Shown here: positions 1 to 7,037 of the stretch, in pieces
How positions within the stretch are numbered: the stretch's first letter is position 1
Layout: every line of letters begins with the position of its first letter
Assembly (NCBI GenBank): GCA_964226685.1
Contig: CAXQRU010000004.1
Location: 1-19,351 of the forward strand
DNA length: 19,351 nt
From: CAXQRU01 sp964226685
GTDB lineage: Bacteria > Pseudomonadota > Gammaproteobacteria > Pseudomonadales > Cellvibrionaceae
Direction: 5' to 3'
Made by a program: the position numbers and the translations under genes
The notes under the pieces: model-generated
The model's database searches: none
What the model saw: the letters and a program-made list of their open reading frames with translations, nothing else
What the model was told of the DNA's origin: nothing

Positions 1-24
1 TTCAACTACTTTATTCTTGCTCAT
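1..24 (-). CDS. 5' end of an unidentified gene leaving the window
   Basis: Reading leftward on the minus strand, an ATG at 24-22 opens a frame of eight codons (MSKNKVVE) with no stop before the window edge. It is preceded by a good Shine-Dalgarno sequence, AGGAG at 39-35, ten bases from the ATG. That signal is the main reason to believe a real gene starts here. Eight residues are too few to assign a family. The ribosome binding site lies inside an inverted repeat (28-84), described separately. The gene would be divergent from the lipoprotein gene at 170. Confidence 0.45.
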
Positions 25-27
25 GGT

Positions 28-84
28 GGCGTATCTCCTATGTTAATTTGTTTGTTTAGCAACTTAAAATTAACCGGATACGCC
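28..84 (-). repeat. Two-part inverted repeat around the ribosome binding site of the left-edge gene
   Basis: Two consecutive 8-bp perfect inverted repeats are nested. GGCGTATC (28-35) pairs with GATACGCC (77-84), and GTTAATTT (42-49) pairs with AAATTAAC (67-74). They are separated by an asymmetric internal loop (36-41 against 75-76) and capped by a 17-base loop. In minus-strand RNA this is the 5' leader of the gene starting at 24, and its AGGAG lies in the larger side of the internal loop plus one stem base. It could be a translational control hairpin, a binding site in the DNA, or the end of a mobile element. The sequence alone does not decide. Confidence 0.5.
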
Positions 85-169
85 GCTCTTTTTCAACCCT
101 TTGATACACCAGATTTAGTTATACCTCTATCTTTCTAAAACAATAGTCTTTCGAAAAGGATCGGAAATC

Positions 170-742
170 ATGAAGAAACTTGCCACTTTTGCCTTGCTGT
201 CAATACTTATAGGCTGTGATCAAACCACTGTTAGAAGTAGTGATACCTTAGAAAACTCTTACCCCCAAGGAAGAAGCATCACTGTTAATATTGATACAGA
301 AAGGACTACCTCTACCGGAAAATATACCCGTATGGATTATGGAACAACTTATCAACACAACTATACTGTGTTTATCAAACCAGATGATATTACTTGGAAA
401 TCACCTAACTCCAAAGAAGTAGAACCCGAAAATATTTTATTTTGTGAAAATGATACTTATATTCAGTATTCAATTAAGCACGCCATACTGGTTCAAGTGG
501 AAGTGCCTGTTACCACTGATAACCAACCAAACCCAGATGAATCCAAAGAGTTGAATATAGTTGAGGATAGCTCTACCCCAACAACGAAAATTATCGAGCG
601 TTATGAATCCGTTGTAGAGTCAAGATATCAAAAATCGATAGGGGGAAATTGGGTAATTATCGATGAGGATGAATACAAACTTAAGAAAAAATCTGGCTGC
701 CAAGAATATACCATCCCTAATAAATCTTTATTAGATCCATAA
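170..742 (+). CDS. Putative lipoprotein of unknown function
   Basis: This 190-residue protein is not recognised. It begins with a lipoprotein signal peptide: two lysines, a hydrophobic stretch, and a lipobox ending ILIGC with the acylated cysteine at residue 16. Residue +2 after the cysteine is Asp and +3 is Gln, which by the E. coli rule favours retention in the inner membrane. The mature part is polar, has no further membrane segment, and contains two more cysteines (in FCEND and SGCQE) that could form a disulfide. The start is supported by AAGGA at 156-160. The AT-rich composition, lack of a known family and position beside another stand-alone gene suggest an accessory gene. No operon partner is obvious. 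Confidence 0.72.
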   Translation: MKKLATFALLSILIGCDQTTVRSSDTLENSYPQGRSITVNIDTERTTSTGKYTRMDYGTTYQHNYTVFIKPDDITWKSPNSKEVEPENILFCENDTYIQYSIKHAILVQVEVPVTTDNQPNPDESKELNIVEDSSTPTTKIIERYESVVESRYQKSIGGNWVIIDEDEYKLKKKSGCQEYTIPNKSLLDP

Positions 743-783
743 CCAGTATTCTTATATCAATGCCTAATATTATCTTTGAGCTC

Positions 784-803
784 TTGCTTTTTAGATAAAG
801 CAA
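784..803. repeat. Small hairpin between the lipoprotein and phosphatase genes
   Basis: TTGCTTT (784-790) and AAAGCAA (797-803) form a perfect 7-bp inverted repeat with a 6-base loop, about 40 bases after the lipoprotein stop. It is AT-rich and is not followed by a T-run on either strand, so it is not a standard intrinsic terminator. It may still mark the 3' end of the lipoprotein transcript. Confidence 0.3.
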
Positions 804-833
804 CCAACAACGTACCGAAAAAATGAAGGCTTT

Positions 834-1388
834 ATGGAAATTTACTTGCTAAGACATGCTGAAACAGAAGCGAATAAAAAGGGTTGTCTATCTTCACACG
901 CAGATGACATGCTAACAGATCGCGGCTTAGAGCAAGCTAATAATATTGTTGATGAGTTAAATAATTTGAACGCTCAATCTATTCTTTGCTCGCCTTACCC
1001 AAGAGCAATTCAAACTATCATGCCCTTCTCCAATTCTTCGAGCTTGGAAATTGAAGTGCATCCATGTCTTGCTGAAGGCCAGCTAGTCTTGGAGTCATCT
1101 TTATTGGCAGAACCACCAGAATATTCTGGTGGTTACCCTATTAAAAATGAAACCAAAGGGCAATTTATTGGCCGATCAAAACAGGCTGTTGAACTTATTC
1201 TCAATCAAGAAAAAGATACAGTGTTAGTTGTATCTCATGGTCATATGATTCGAGAGCTACTCAACATACTTTTGAATACAACACACAAAGTGCGCTTTCC
1301 ACATGCCAACTGCGGACTTAGTTGTGTATCAATTGGCAAGAATCCAGTGGTTCAATACATTAATCATGTTTTATGCTCCAGGAAATAA
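834..1388 (+). CDS. Histidine phosphatase family (phosphoglycerate mutase-like) protein
   Basis: This 184-residue protein belongs to the histidine phosphatase superfamily, which removes phosphate through a phospho-histidine intermediate. The N-terminal LLRHAET carries Arg7 and the nucleophile His8. Arg57 (SPYPRAIQT) fits the second phosphate-binding arginine, Glu81 the likely acid, and His135 (VVSHGH) the second catalytic histidine, so the active site looks complete. The usual RHG is RHA here, a common variant. The substrate cannot be predicted; relatives act on sugar phosphates, cobalamin intermediates, nucleotides or phosphoproteins. No signal peptide is seen, so it is probably cytoplasmic. 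GAAGG at 825-829 supports the start. It stands alone, convergent with the comEA-like gene. Confidence 0.85.
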   Translation: MEIYLLRHAETEANKKGCLSSHADDMLTDRGLEQANNIVDELNNLNAQSILCSPYPRAIQTIMPFSNSSSLEIEVHPCLAEGQLVLESSLLAEPPEYSGGYPIKNETKGQFIGRSKQAVELILNQEKDTVLVVSHGHMIRELLNILLNTTHKVRFPHANCGLSCVSIGKNPVVQYINHVLCSRK

Positions 1389-1402
1389 CCTAGCACCTAT
1401 TT

Positions 1403-1426
1403 TTGACAAACACGGTTTGGTGTCAA
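1403..1426. repeat. Hairpin between two convergent genes
   Basis: TTGACA (1403-1408) is repeated inverted as TGTCAA (1421-1426), and three further base pairs are possible inside if a bulge is allowed. It lies in the 65-base gap between the convergent phosphatase and comEA-like genes, where a two-way terminator would be expected. The T-run lies before the stem on the plus strand, so it does not follow the stem on either strand. A terminator role is therefore only suggested by position. Confidence 0.3.
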
Positions 1427-1453
1427 CAAATGATTGCCAACAATAAACCTAAG

Positions 1454-1765
1454 TCATTCGAGGCGAATTAAATCTTTATTTTTCTCAAGTGTTTTTTCTC
1501 CAATCCCTTTCACTTCCGTTAACTGTTGAATATGTTTAAACCCTCCATACTTTTTACGCCATGCCACAATAGCCTCAGCTTTTTTTATACCAATACCATG
1601 CAATGCTTCAGCGATTTGTTCAGCTGAGGCTTGATTAATATTTATTGTTTTTTGATTTGCCGTTTCGTTAGCAATAAATGAAAGCGTGCCAGAATTGGTT
1701 TCTACCGTCGAGTCAGCATAGGCATATGAGCTCAATAACAATAGAAAAATGGAAATGAATTTCAT
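1454..1765 (-). CDS. ComEA-like secreted helix-hairpin-helix protein
   Basis: This 103-residue protein has a signal peptide (residues 1-17, hydrophobic core FLLLLSSYAYA, likely cut before Asp18) followed by a C-terminal ComEA-type helix-hairpin-helix domain (about 40-103). The domain starts with INQASAEQIAEAL and carries two hairpin motifs, GIGIKKAEAIVAWR and VKGIGEKTLEKNK. Such domains bind DNA non-specifically. Periplasmic ComEA proteins pull incoming DNA across the outer membrane during natural transformation, but many small ComEA-like proteins have no proven role. It lacks the membrane anchor of Bacillus ComEA, as expected for a Gram-negative form. It is the last gene of the minus-strand block, 65 bases after cysN, and its Shine-Dalgarno sequence is buried in a hairpin. 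Confidence 0.85.
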   Translation of the reverse strand: MKFISIFLLLLSSYAYADSTVETNSGTLSFIANETANQKTININQASAEQIAEALHGIGIKKAEAIVAWRKKYGGFKHIQQLTEVKGIGEKTLEKNKDLIRLE

Positions 1766-1770
1766 AAGAA

Positions 1771-1800
1771 AACCTCCTTGTTTTAGTTGGCAAGGAGGTT
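1771..1800 (-). promoter_or_regulatory. Hairpin burying the comEA-like gene's ribosome binding site; possible cysDN terminator
   Basis: On the minus strand AACCTCCTTG (1800-1791) and CAAGGAGGTT (1780-1771) form a perfect 10-bp stem with a 10-base loop. The 3' arm contains AAGGAGG (1779-1773), an ideal Shine-Dalgarno sequence seven bases before the ATG at 1765, so the folded RNA hides the ribosome binding site completely. The stem is followed by TTCTT, making a T-rich tail with the last stem bases, so the same element may end part of the transcription coming from cysN. An upstream segment, GCAAGGA (1818-1812), can pair with TCCTTGC (1796-1790). That pairing excludes the hairpin and would free the ribosome binding site. 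Confidence 0.6.
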
Positions 1801-1830
1801 CGTAGTGAGCGTCCTTGCTATTGTTTAAAA

Positions 1831-3246
1831 TTAACTTTTTTGGCTAATATCCAACGCACCCCAATGAGGGAAATGCTTTCTAACTAGGGCGTTGAGTTCC
1901 ACTTCAAATTCAGAGAATTGAGTCGTTTTTTCAAGTGCATCCAAGGTTGAATCAACCATGCCTGCACCAACTGTGATATTAGTCATACGATCAATGATAA
2001 TGAAGGCACCGGTTGCTCGATTTTTCCGATATGAATCAATCACAACTTGTTGATCGAGGCTAACATGAACCATAGCAATGTCATTAAGCTCTAACTTATC
2101 TGCTGAGTTTTGCTCTTGGGTATTGACATCAATTTGATAATCAATGTGCAACACTTCACCGGGAGTCATTTTGCTCGCAAATTTGAACAAATACTGCTTA
2201 CCGGGTTGCAGAGCATTTTCATCCATCCAAACGCAGTGAGCTTTGAATTGATTGGTCGGGACGACTTTGGCATCTGCATGGACAACCATGTCACCACGAC
2301 TTATGTCGATTTCATCATTCAGCGTTAAAGTAACGGACTGCCCAACAAACGCCTCATCCAACTCACCCTCATAGGTTACAATGGATTTGATCGTACTGGA
2401 TTTGCCTGAAGGCAAAGTTTTAATTGCATCACCTGGCTTTATAACTCCCGAGGCAATTAAGCCGGAGAAGCCTCTAAAGTTAAGGTTTGGACGATTCACG
2501 TATTGAACTGGGAAACGAAAATCTTCGAAGTTCTTATCCCCGGAGATCTCGATGGTCTCTAATAATTCCATCAAGCAGGAACCTTGGTACCAAGGCGTAT
2601 TTTCACTGGGATTCACCACATTATCGCCATTAAGTGCTGACATGGGGACAAAGTGAATATCACTACTTAAACCAATGGACTTGGCAAATGCTTGATAGTC
2701 CTGTTTGATATCGTTAAAGACTTTCTCATCAAAATCTACGGTATCCATTTTATTAACGGCAACAATCAGGTGTTTAATACCAAGCAGTGATGCAATATAA
2801 CTGTGGCGACGGGTTTGTGTCATTACGCCATGACGTGCATCAATTAGAATAATGGCCAAGTCACAGGTTGACGCACCTGTAGCCATGTTTCTTGTATATT
2901 GTTCGTGACCTGGTGTATCGGCAATAATAAATTTGCGCTTAGATGTAGAAAAATATCGATAGGCTACATCAATAGTAATACCCTGCTCTCGCTCTTCTTG
3001 TAAACCATCAACAAGCAATGCTAAGTCCACCTTTTCACCCGTGGTGCCATGCTTACTGGAATCAGAAGTTATTGCCTGCAACTGATCTTCATAAATCATT
3101 TTTGAATCGTGCAATAAGCGGCCTATTAATGTGCTTTTACCATCATCCACACTACCGCAAGTCAAAAAGCGCAGCAGTTCTTTACGCTCATGCTGAGCGA
3201 GGTAAGCGTTGATATCACTTTCGATTAATTCAGATTGATGACTCAT
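1831..3246 (-). CDS. cysN: Sulfate adenylyltransferase, GTPase subunit
   Basis: CysN is the GTP-hydrolysing subunit of ATP sulfurylase. With CysD it makes adenosine 5'-phosphosulfate from ATP and sulfate, with GTP hydrolysis driving the reaction, in the first step of sulfate assimilation. The 471-residue protein shows all translation-factor GTPase motifs: GSVDDGKST (31-39), GITID (89-93), DTPGHEQY (110-117) and NKMD (165-168), followed by EF-Tu-like beta-barrel domains. The length fits stand-alone CysN. There is no C-terminal APS kinase domain as in CysNC fusions, and APS kinase is encoded separately at 6418-7023. The start codon shares one base with the cysD stop (TAATG), so the two are probably translationally coupled. 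Confidence 0.97.
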   Translation of the reverse strand: MSHQSELIESDINAYLAQHERKELLRFLTCGSVDDGKSTLIGRLLHDSKMIYEDQLQAITSDSSKHGTTGEKVDLALLVDGLQEEREQGITIDVAYRYFSTSKRKFIIADTPGHEQYTRNMATGASTCDLAIILIDARHGVMTQTRRHSYIASLLGIKHLIVAVNKMDTVDFDEKVFNDIKQDYQAFAKSIGLSSDIHFVPMSALNGDNVVNPSENTPWYQGSCLMELLETIEISGDKNFEDFRFPVQYVNRPNLNFRGFSGLIASGVIKPGDAIKTLPSGKSSTIKSIVTYEGELDEAFVGQSVTLTLNDEIDISRGDMVVHADAKVVPTNQFKAHCVWMDENALQPGKQYLFKFASKMTPGEVLHIDYQIDVNTQEQNSADKLELNDIAMVHVSLDQQVVIDSYRKNRATGAFIIIDRMTNITVGAGMVDSTLDALEKTTQFSEFEVELNALVRKHFPHWGALDISQKS

Positions 3247-4151
3247 TAGAAATACCCCTCCTCTTTTTTCTTCTGCATAGCGGCACTACCATCTTTATCA
3301 ATGGCTCGACCTTGCCTTTCAGAGGTGGTGGTGAGTAACATTTCTTGAATGATTTCTGGCAATGTTTGAGCTTCAGATTCGACAGCTCCGGTTAATGGGT
3401 AACACCCTAGTGTTCTAAAGCGAACCATTTTTTCTTCTACTTTCTTACCCTCAAGCGGAGTTCTGTCATCATCCACCATAATGCTAATGCCATTGTGTTC
3501 GATCACAGGGCGCTTGGCGGCAAAATACAAAGGCACAATTGGAATGGATTCAAGATGGATGTATTGCCAGATGTCAAGTTCGGTCCAGTTTGACAAAGGG
3601 AACACTCGAATACTTTCACCTTTATGGACTTTACTATTGTAGATATTCCAAAGTTCAGGCCTTTGATTTTTAGGATCCCAACGATGCTTTTTATCTCTAA
3701 ATGAGTAGACTCGCTCTTTGGCTCGAGATTTTTCTTCGTCACGCCGTGCACCACCAAAGGCTGCGTCAAAACGATATTTGTCCAAGGCTTGTTTTAAGGA
3801 CTGAGTTTTCATGATATCTGTATGGATAGCGCTACCGTGCGTAAAAGGGCCAACACCAGCTTCTACGCCTTCTTGATTGATATGCACAATCAAATCCCAC
3901 CCTAGATCAGCAACTCTTTTATCACGAAATTCTATCATTTCCTTAAATTTCCATGTGGTATCAACATGCATGAGAGGAAATGGTGGTTTACCAGGATGAA
4001 AGGCTTTCATCGCCAGGTGCATCATGACCGCAGAGTCTTTACCTACGGAATAAAGCATAACGGGGTTATCAAATTCTGCAGCCACCTCACGAATGATGTG
4101 AATGCTCTCTGATTCAAGTTGTTTCAGGTGTGTTAACGAATAATCAGTCAT
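3246..4151 (-). CDS. cysD: Sulfate adenylyltransferase, catalytic subunit
   Basis: CysD is the adenylyl-transferring subunit of ATP sulfurylase and works as a complex with CysN in the cytoplasm. The 301-residue protein has the PP-loop of the PAPS reductase/ATP sulfurylase fold, YSVGKDS at residues 34-40, then HVDTTWKFKEM, and the conserved FGGARRDEEKSRAKER segment typical of CysD. The length matches the family. It follows tyrA-aroA by 51 bases and precedes cysN with a one-base overlap. The ribosome binding site is weak (GAAAG). A possible promoter lies just upstream, at the end of tyrA-aroA, so cysDN need not depend wholly on read-through from gyrA. Confidence 0.97.
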   Translation of the reverse strand: MTDYSLTHLKQLESESIHIIREVAAEFDNPVMLYSVGKDSAVMMHLAMKAFHPGKPPFPLMHVDTTWKFKEMIEFRDKRVADLGWDLIVHINQEGVEAGVGPFTHGSAIHTDIMKTQSLKQALDKYRFDAAFGGARRDEEKSRAKERVYSFRDKKHRWDPKNQRPELWNIYNSKVHKGESIRVFPLSNWTELDIWQYIHLESIPIVPLYFAAKRPVIEHNGISIMVDDDRTPLEGKKVEEKMVRFRTLGCYPLTGAVESEAQTLPEIIQEMLLTTTSERQGRAIDKDGSAAMQKKKEEGYF

Positions 4152-4178
4152 AATCTTTCAGTCAGTAGAGTTTGGTGC

Positions 4179-4207
4179 ATTATAATGATAAAGCTCCAGG
4201 GTTTAAA
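4179..4207 (-). promoter_or_regulatory. Candidate sigma-70 promoter for cysDN
   Basis: On the minus strand there is a perfect -10 box TATAAT (4184-4179) with a 17-base spacer to TTTAAA (4207-4202), which matches the -35 consensus at four of six positions. It overlaps the tyrA-aroA stop codon and lies 27 bases before the cysD ATG. No regulator site, such as one for CysB, could be recognised. Confidence 0.4.
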
Positions 4208-6404
4208 TACTTTGTCGTTCTAAGCTTATGCCCGCTTTTTTTGCAAGGTCTTCAAAGCCTGGAAATGAGGTGGCCACATGGGCACAGTTATTAATCGTAA
4301 TTGGCCCCGATGCTCGCAAGCCTGCCACCGAAAAGGCCATAGCAATACGATGATCATCATGGGTTTCGATGGTTCCCGTTGTTAATTGGCCCCCTTTTAC
4401 AATCATACCATCGGCTGTAGGCGTGGCATCAATACCAAGGGTTTGTAAGCCTTCAGCCATGACTTGAATACGATCACTCTCCTTGACTCGTAACTCACTT
4501 GCCCCAGTCAGCACTGTACTACCCTTGGCGCAGGCGGCGGCAATAAATAATACAGGAAATTCATCGATGGCTAGGGGCACTAGATCTTCTGGAATAGTGA
4601 TTCCGGTAAGCTCACTGTAGCGCACACGAATATCGGCAACTGGCTCACCACCTACTTCTCTTTCATTGAGCAGTGTGATGTCAGCTCCCATCAAACGCAA
4701 AATATCAATCACACCCGTGCGAGTTGGGTTGATACCAACATGCTCTAATGTGATGTCAGATCCTGGTGCGATACTGGCTGCAACCATAAAAAAAGCAGCC
4801 GATGAAATATCAGCAGGAACTTCAATGGACATAGCCTTCAAACGCCCGCCACCCTCTAACCACACACTGTTATCATCGCGTTGAACCTTATAGCCAAAAC
4901 CTTTTAACATACGCTCTGTATGATCACGTGTGACAGCCGGCTCAATGACTTTCGTTGTGCCTTTGGCATACAGCCCGGCTAATAGTACACATGACTTAAC
5001 TTGAGCACTGGCCATTGGTGTTTTGTAAGTGATGGCTTTTAGTGATTGACTGCCATGAATCGTGATCGGTGGGCGACCACTCTCTGCCGTTTCAACAGTA
5101 ATCCCCATGTCTCTTAATGGGTTAGCCACTCGATTCATCGGACGCTTTGTCAGTGAATTATCGCCAGTTAAGGTCGCACTGAAATTCTGGCCCGCTAACA
5201 AGCCAGCCAGTAATCGCATCGCCGTTCCCGCATTACCCACATAAAGTGGCCCTGGTGGCGCTTTTAAACCTTTCATTCCAACGCCATGGATAGTCAGCTT
5301 GCCATTTTCAGGACCTTCGATGACAACGCCCATATCTCTGAAAGCTTGCAAGGTAGCTAAGGCATCTTCACCTTCTAATATACCACTGACCTCAGTCACA
5401 CCATCTGCTAATGAGCCGAGCATGATAGAGCGATGTGAGATAGATTTATCTCCGGGTACGCGTAAATTTCCAGTGACCGAGCCACCAGGTTGAATGATGT
5501 ATTGTAATGTTTGAGTCATAGGGTCTATGTAGCTCGATTTGTTAAGTTGTTTGATAAAGCGATCACGAGCTGCCTTTGCTCGGGTAAACACTCCTAGCAA
5601 ATGCGCGTGATCTTCGTTGTTTATGGCTGTTGTTAATTGGGACAAGTTGTTTTGGAAAAGTGCAATGGCATTCAAAACGGATTGCTTATTTGCAATCATA
5701 ATATCGTGCCACATAGTCGGGTCGCTGCTAGCAATTCGAGTAAAGTCTTTGAAGCCCCCGGCAGCATATCGAAATAAATTTTCATTATGGCTATCGTGAG
5801 CTAAGGTATCGACTAGCGAGTACGCAATAACATGCGGTAAATGGCTGGTAGCCGCCAGAACCTCATCGTGTTCTTGGACACTCATTGTGAGCACTTCTGC
5901 ACCCACAGATTCCCATAGATCTTTAACTAAATCACAATGTTGATTTTCACAGTGAGGCGTTAAGATGACTCGGTGCTGCTCATATAAAGATGGATTAGCC
6001 GCTGTAACACCACTTTGTTCAGAGCCAGCTATGGGATGACCAGGAACATAATTTTCTGGTAAAAACCCTAATTTTTCTTCAAGGCTTGTGATGATGTTTC
6101 CCTTTGTACTGGCACCATCTGTTAAGGTCACGGAATTCGCAACCAAGGCGTGTGCACTGATAAGCTGATCAGCTACAGACAATGTTGGAACAGCAACAAA
6201 GATACAGTCCCCCTCGCCTAACTCATTGGCAATACCGGACAGAGCATTTACGCCTCGATCAATAATACCCATGGTGAGTGCTGTATCGATCGTTTCTTGA
6301 CGACGAGCAACCGCAATAATTTCAATAGCCTGACCACGCTTCTTTAGGGCAGCCGCCAAACTTCCACCAATCAACCCTAAACCAATTACTACTAATTTAC
6401 GCAT
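4203..6404 (-). CDS. tyrA-aroA: Fused prephenate dehydrogenase / EPSP synthase
   Basis: This 733-residue protein joins two aromatic-pathway enzymes. Residues 1 to about 290 are a TyrA domain oxidising prephenate to 4-hydroxyphenylpyruvate: nucleotide-binding GLGLIGGSL (8-16), GHPIAGSEQSG (122-132) and ATSHLPHVIAY containing the conserved histidines. From about 300 to the end is AroA, which joins phosphoenolpyruvate to shikimate 3-phosphate: LRVPGDKSISHRS (314-326), GNAGTAMRLL (390-399), SAQVKSCVLLAGL and LRVKESDRI. The fusion is known in Pseudomonas-type gammaproteobacteria. Both active sites look intact. A methionine at residue 296, in the linker, could in principle start a free AroA. AAAGG seven bases before the ATG supports the main start. 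It follows cysC by 13 bases. Confidence 0.96.
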   Translation of the reverse strand: MRKLVVIGLGLIGGSLAAALKKRGQAIEIIAVARRQETIDTALTMGIIDRGVNALSGIANELGEGDCIFVAVPTLSVADQLISAHALVANSVTLTDGASTKGNIITSLEEKLGFLPENYVPGHPIAGSEQSGVTAANPSLYEQHRVILTPHCENQHCDLVKDLWESVGAEVLTMSVQEHDEVLAATSHLPHVIAYSLVDTLAHDSHNENLFRYAAGGFKDFTRIASSDPTMWHDIMIANKQSVLNAIALFQNNLSQLTTAINNEDHAHLLGVFTRAKAARDRFIKQLNKSSYIDPMTQTLQYIIQPGGSVTGNLRVPGDKSISHRSIMLGSLADGVTEVSGILEGEDALATLQAFRDMGVVIEGPENGKLTIHGVGMKGLKAPPGPLYVGNAGTAMRLLAGLLAGQNFSATLTGDNSLTKRPMNRVANPLRDMGITVETAESGRPPITIHGSQSLKAITYKTPMASAQVKSCVLLAGLYAKGTTKVIEPAVTRDHTERMLKGFGYKVQRDDNSVWLEGGGRLKAMSIEVPADISSAAFFMVAASIAPGSDITLEHVGINPTRTGVIDILRLMGADITLLNEREVGGEPVADIRVRYSELTGITIPEDLVPLAIDEFPVLFIAAACAKGSTVLTGASELRVKESDRIQVMAEGLQTLGIDATPTADGMIVKGGQLTTGTIETHDDHRIAMAFSVAGLRASGPITINNCAHVATSFPGFEDLAKKAGISLERQSI

Positions 6405-6417
6405 ACCAACCTTTACA

Positions 6418-7023
6418 CTATTCCAGGTTTACTAGCACTTGTTTTTCATCGAGGTAGTCAAGGAGTTGTTTGACGCACTCATCAATACTTTGTTCATGAG
6501 GTTTCAAGAGCACCTCGGGATCCTCTGGCTCTTCGTAGGGAGAATCGATCCCAGTGAAACGTTTAATAAGGCCTTGGCGGGCTTTTTTATATAGACCTTT
6601 AGGGTCTCTACTTTCACAAATCTCAAGCGGCGTAGAAATATGAACTTCAATAAATTCGCCTGGAGCAAATAGCTGGCGAACCATTTGACGATCGCTTCTA
6701 AATGGAGAAATAAATGCAGACACTACGATCAGGCCAGCATCGACCAGCAGTTTTGCCGTCTCCCCGATACGACGAATATTCTCAATCCGATCAGCATCAG
6801 AAAAACTCAAATCTTTATTGAGTCCATGACGAATATTATCGCCATCTAGCAAATAGGTATGAAAATTTCGACCATACAACGCATTATCCAACGCATTAGC
6901 CAGTGTTGATTTGCCCGCACCACTTAATCCCGTAAACCAAAGCAAGACCGGTTGTTGATTTTTTTGGAGTGATCTTTCCTTGCGAGTGACCTCATGATTG
7001 TGCCAAGTAATATCTTCAGTCAT
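6418..7023 (-). CDS. cysC: Adenylylsulfate (APS) kinase
   Basis: CysC phosphorylates APS at the 3' position to give PAPS, the substrate of PAPS reductase and of sulfotransferases. The 201-residue protein has the P-loop TGLSGAGKST (31-40), the LLDGDNIRHGLN substrate motif, and FISPFRSDRQ with the serine typical of the family. The length is normal for a single-domain enzyme. It lies 14 bases after pheA and 13 bases before tyrA-aroA, so it sits between two aromatic genes rather than beside cysDN. A short AGG upstream serves as a weak ribosome binding site. The assignment is secure; the position is the unusual part. Confidence 0.97.
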   Translation of the reverse strand: MTEDITWHNHEVTRKERSLQKNQQPVLLWFTGLSGAGKSTLANALDNALYGRNFHTYLLDGDNIRHGLNKDLSFSDADRIENIRRIGETAKLLVDAGLIVVSAFISPFRSDRQMVRQLFAPGEFIEVHISTPLEICESRDPKGLYKKARQGLIKRFTGIDSPYEEPEDPEVLLKPHEQSIDECVKQLLDYLDEKQVLVNLE

Positions 7024-7037
7024 ATTAAGCCTATCAA

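Noticed and set aside
1..1400. Possible defence or mobile island at the left end
   Set aside because: The two genes have accessory character, but there is no integrase, transposase, tRNA boundary or direct repeat in view. The claim cannot be supported.
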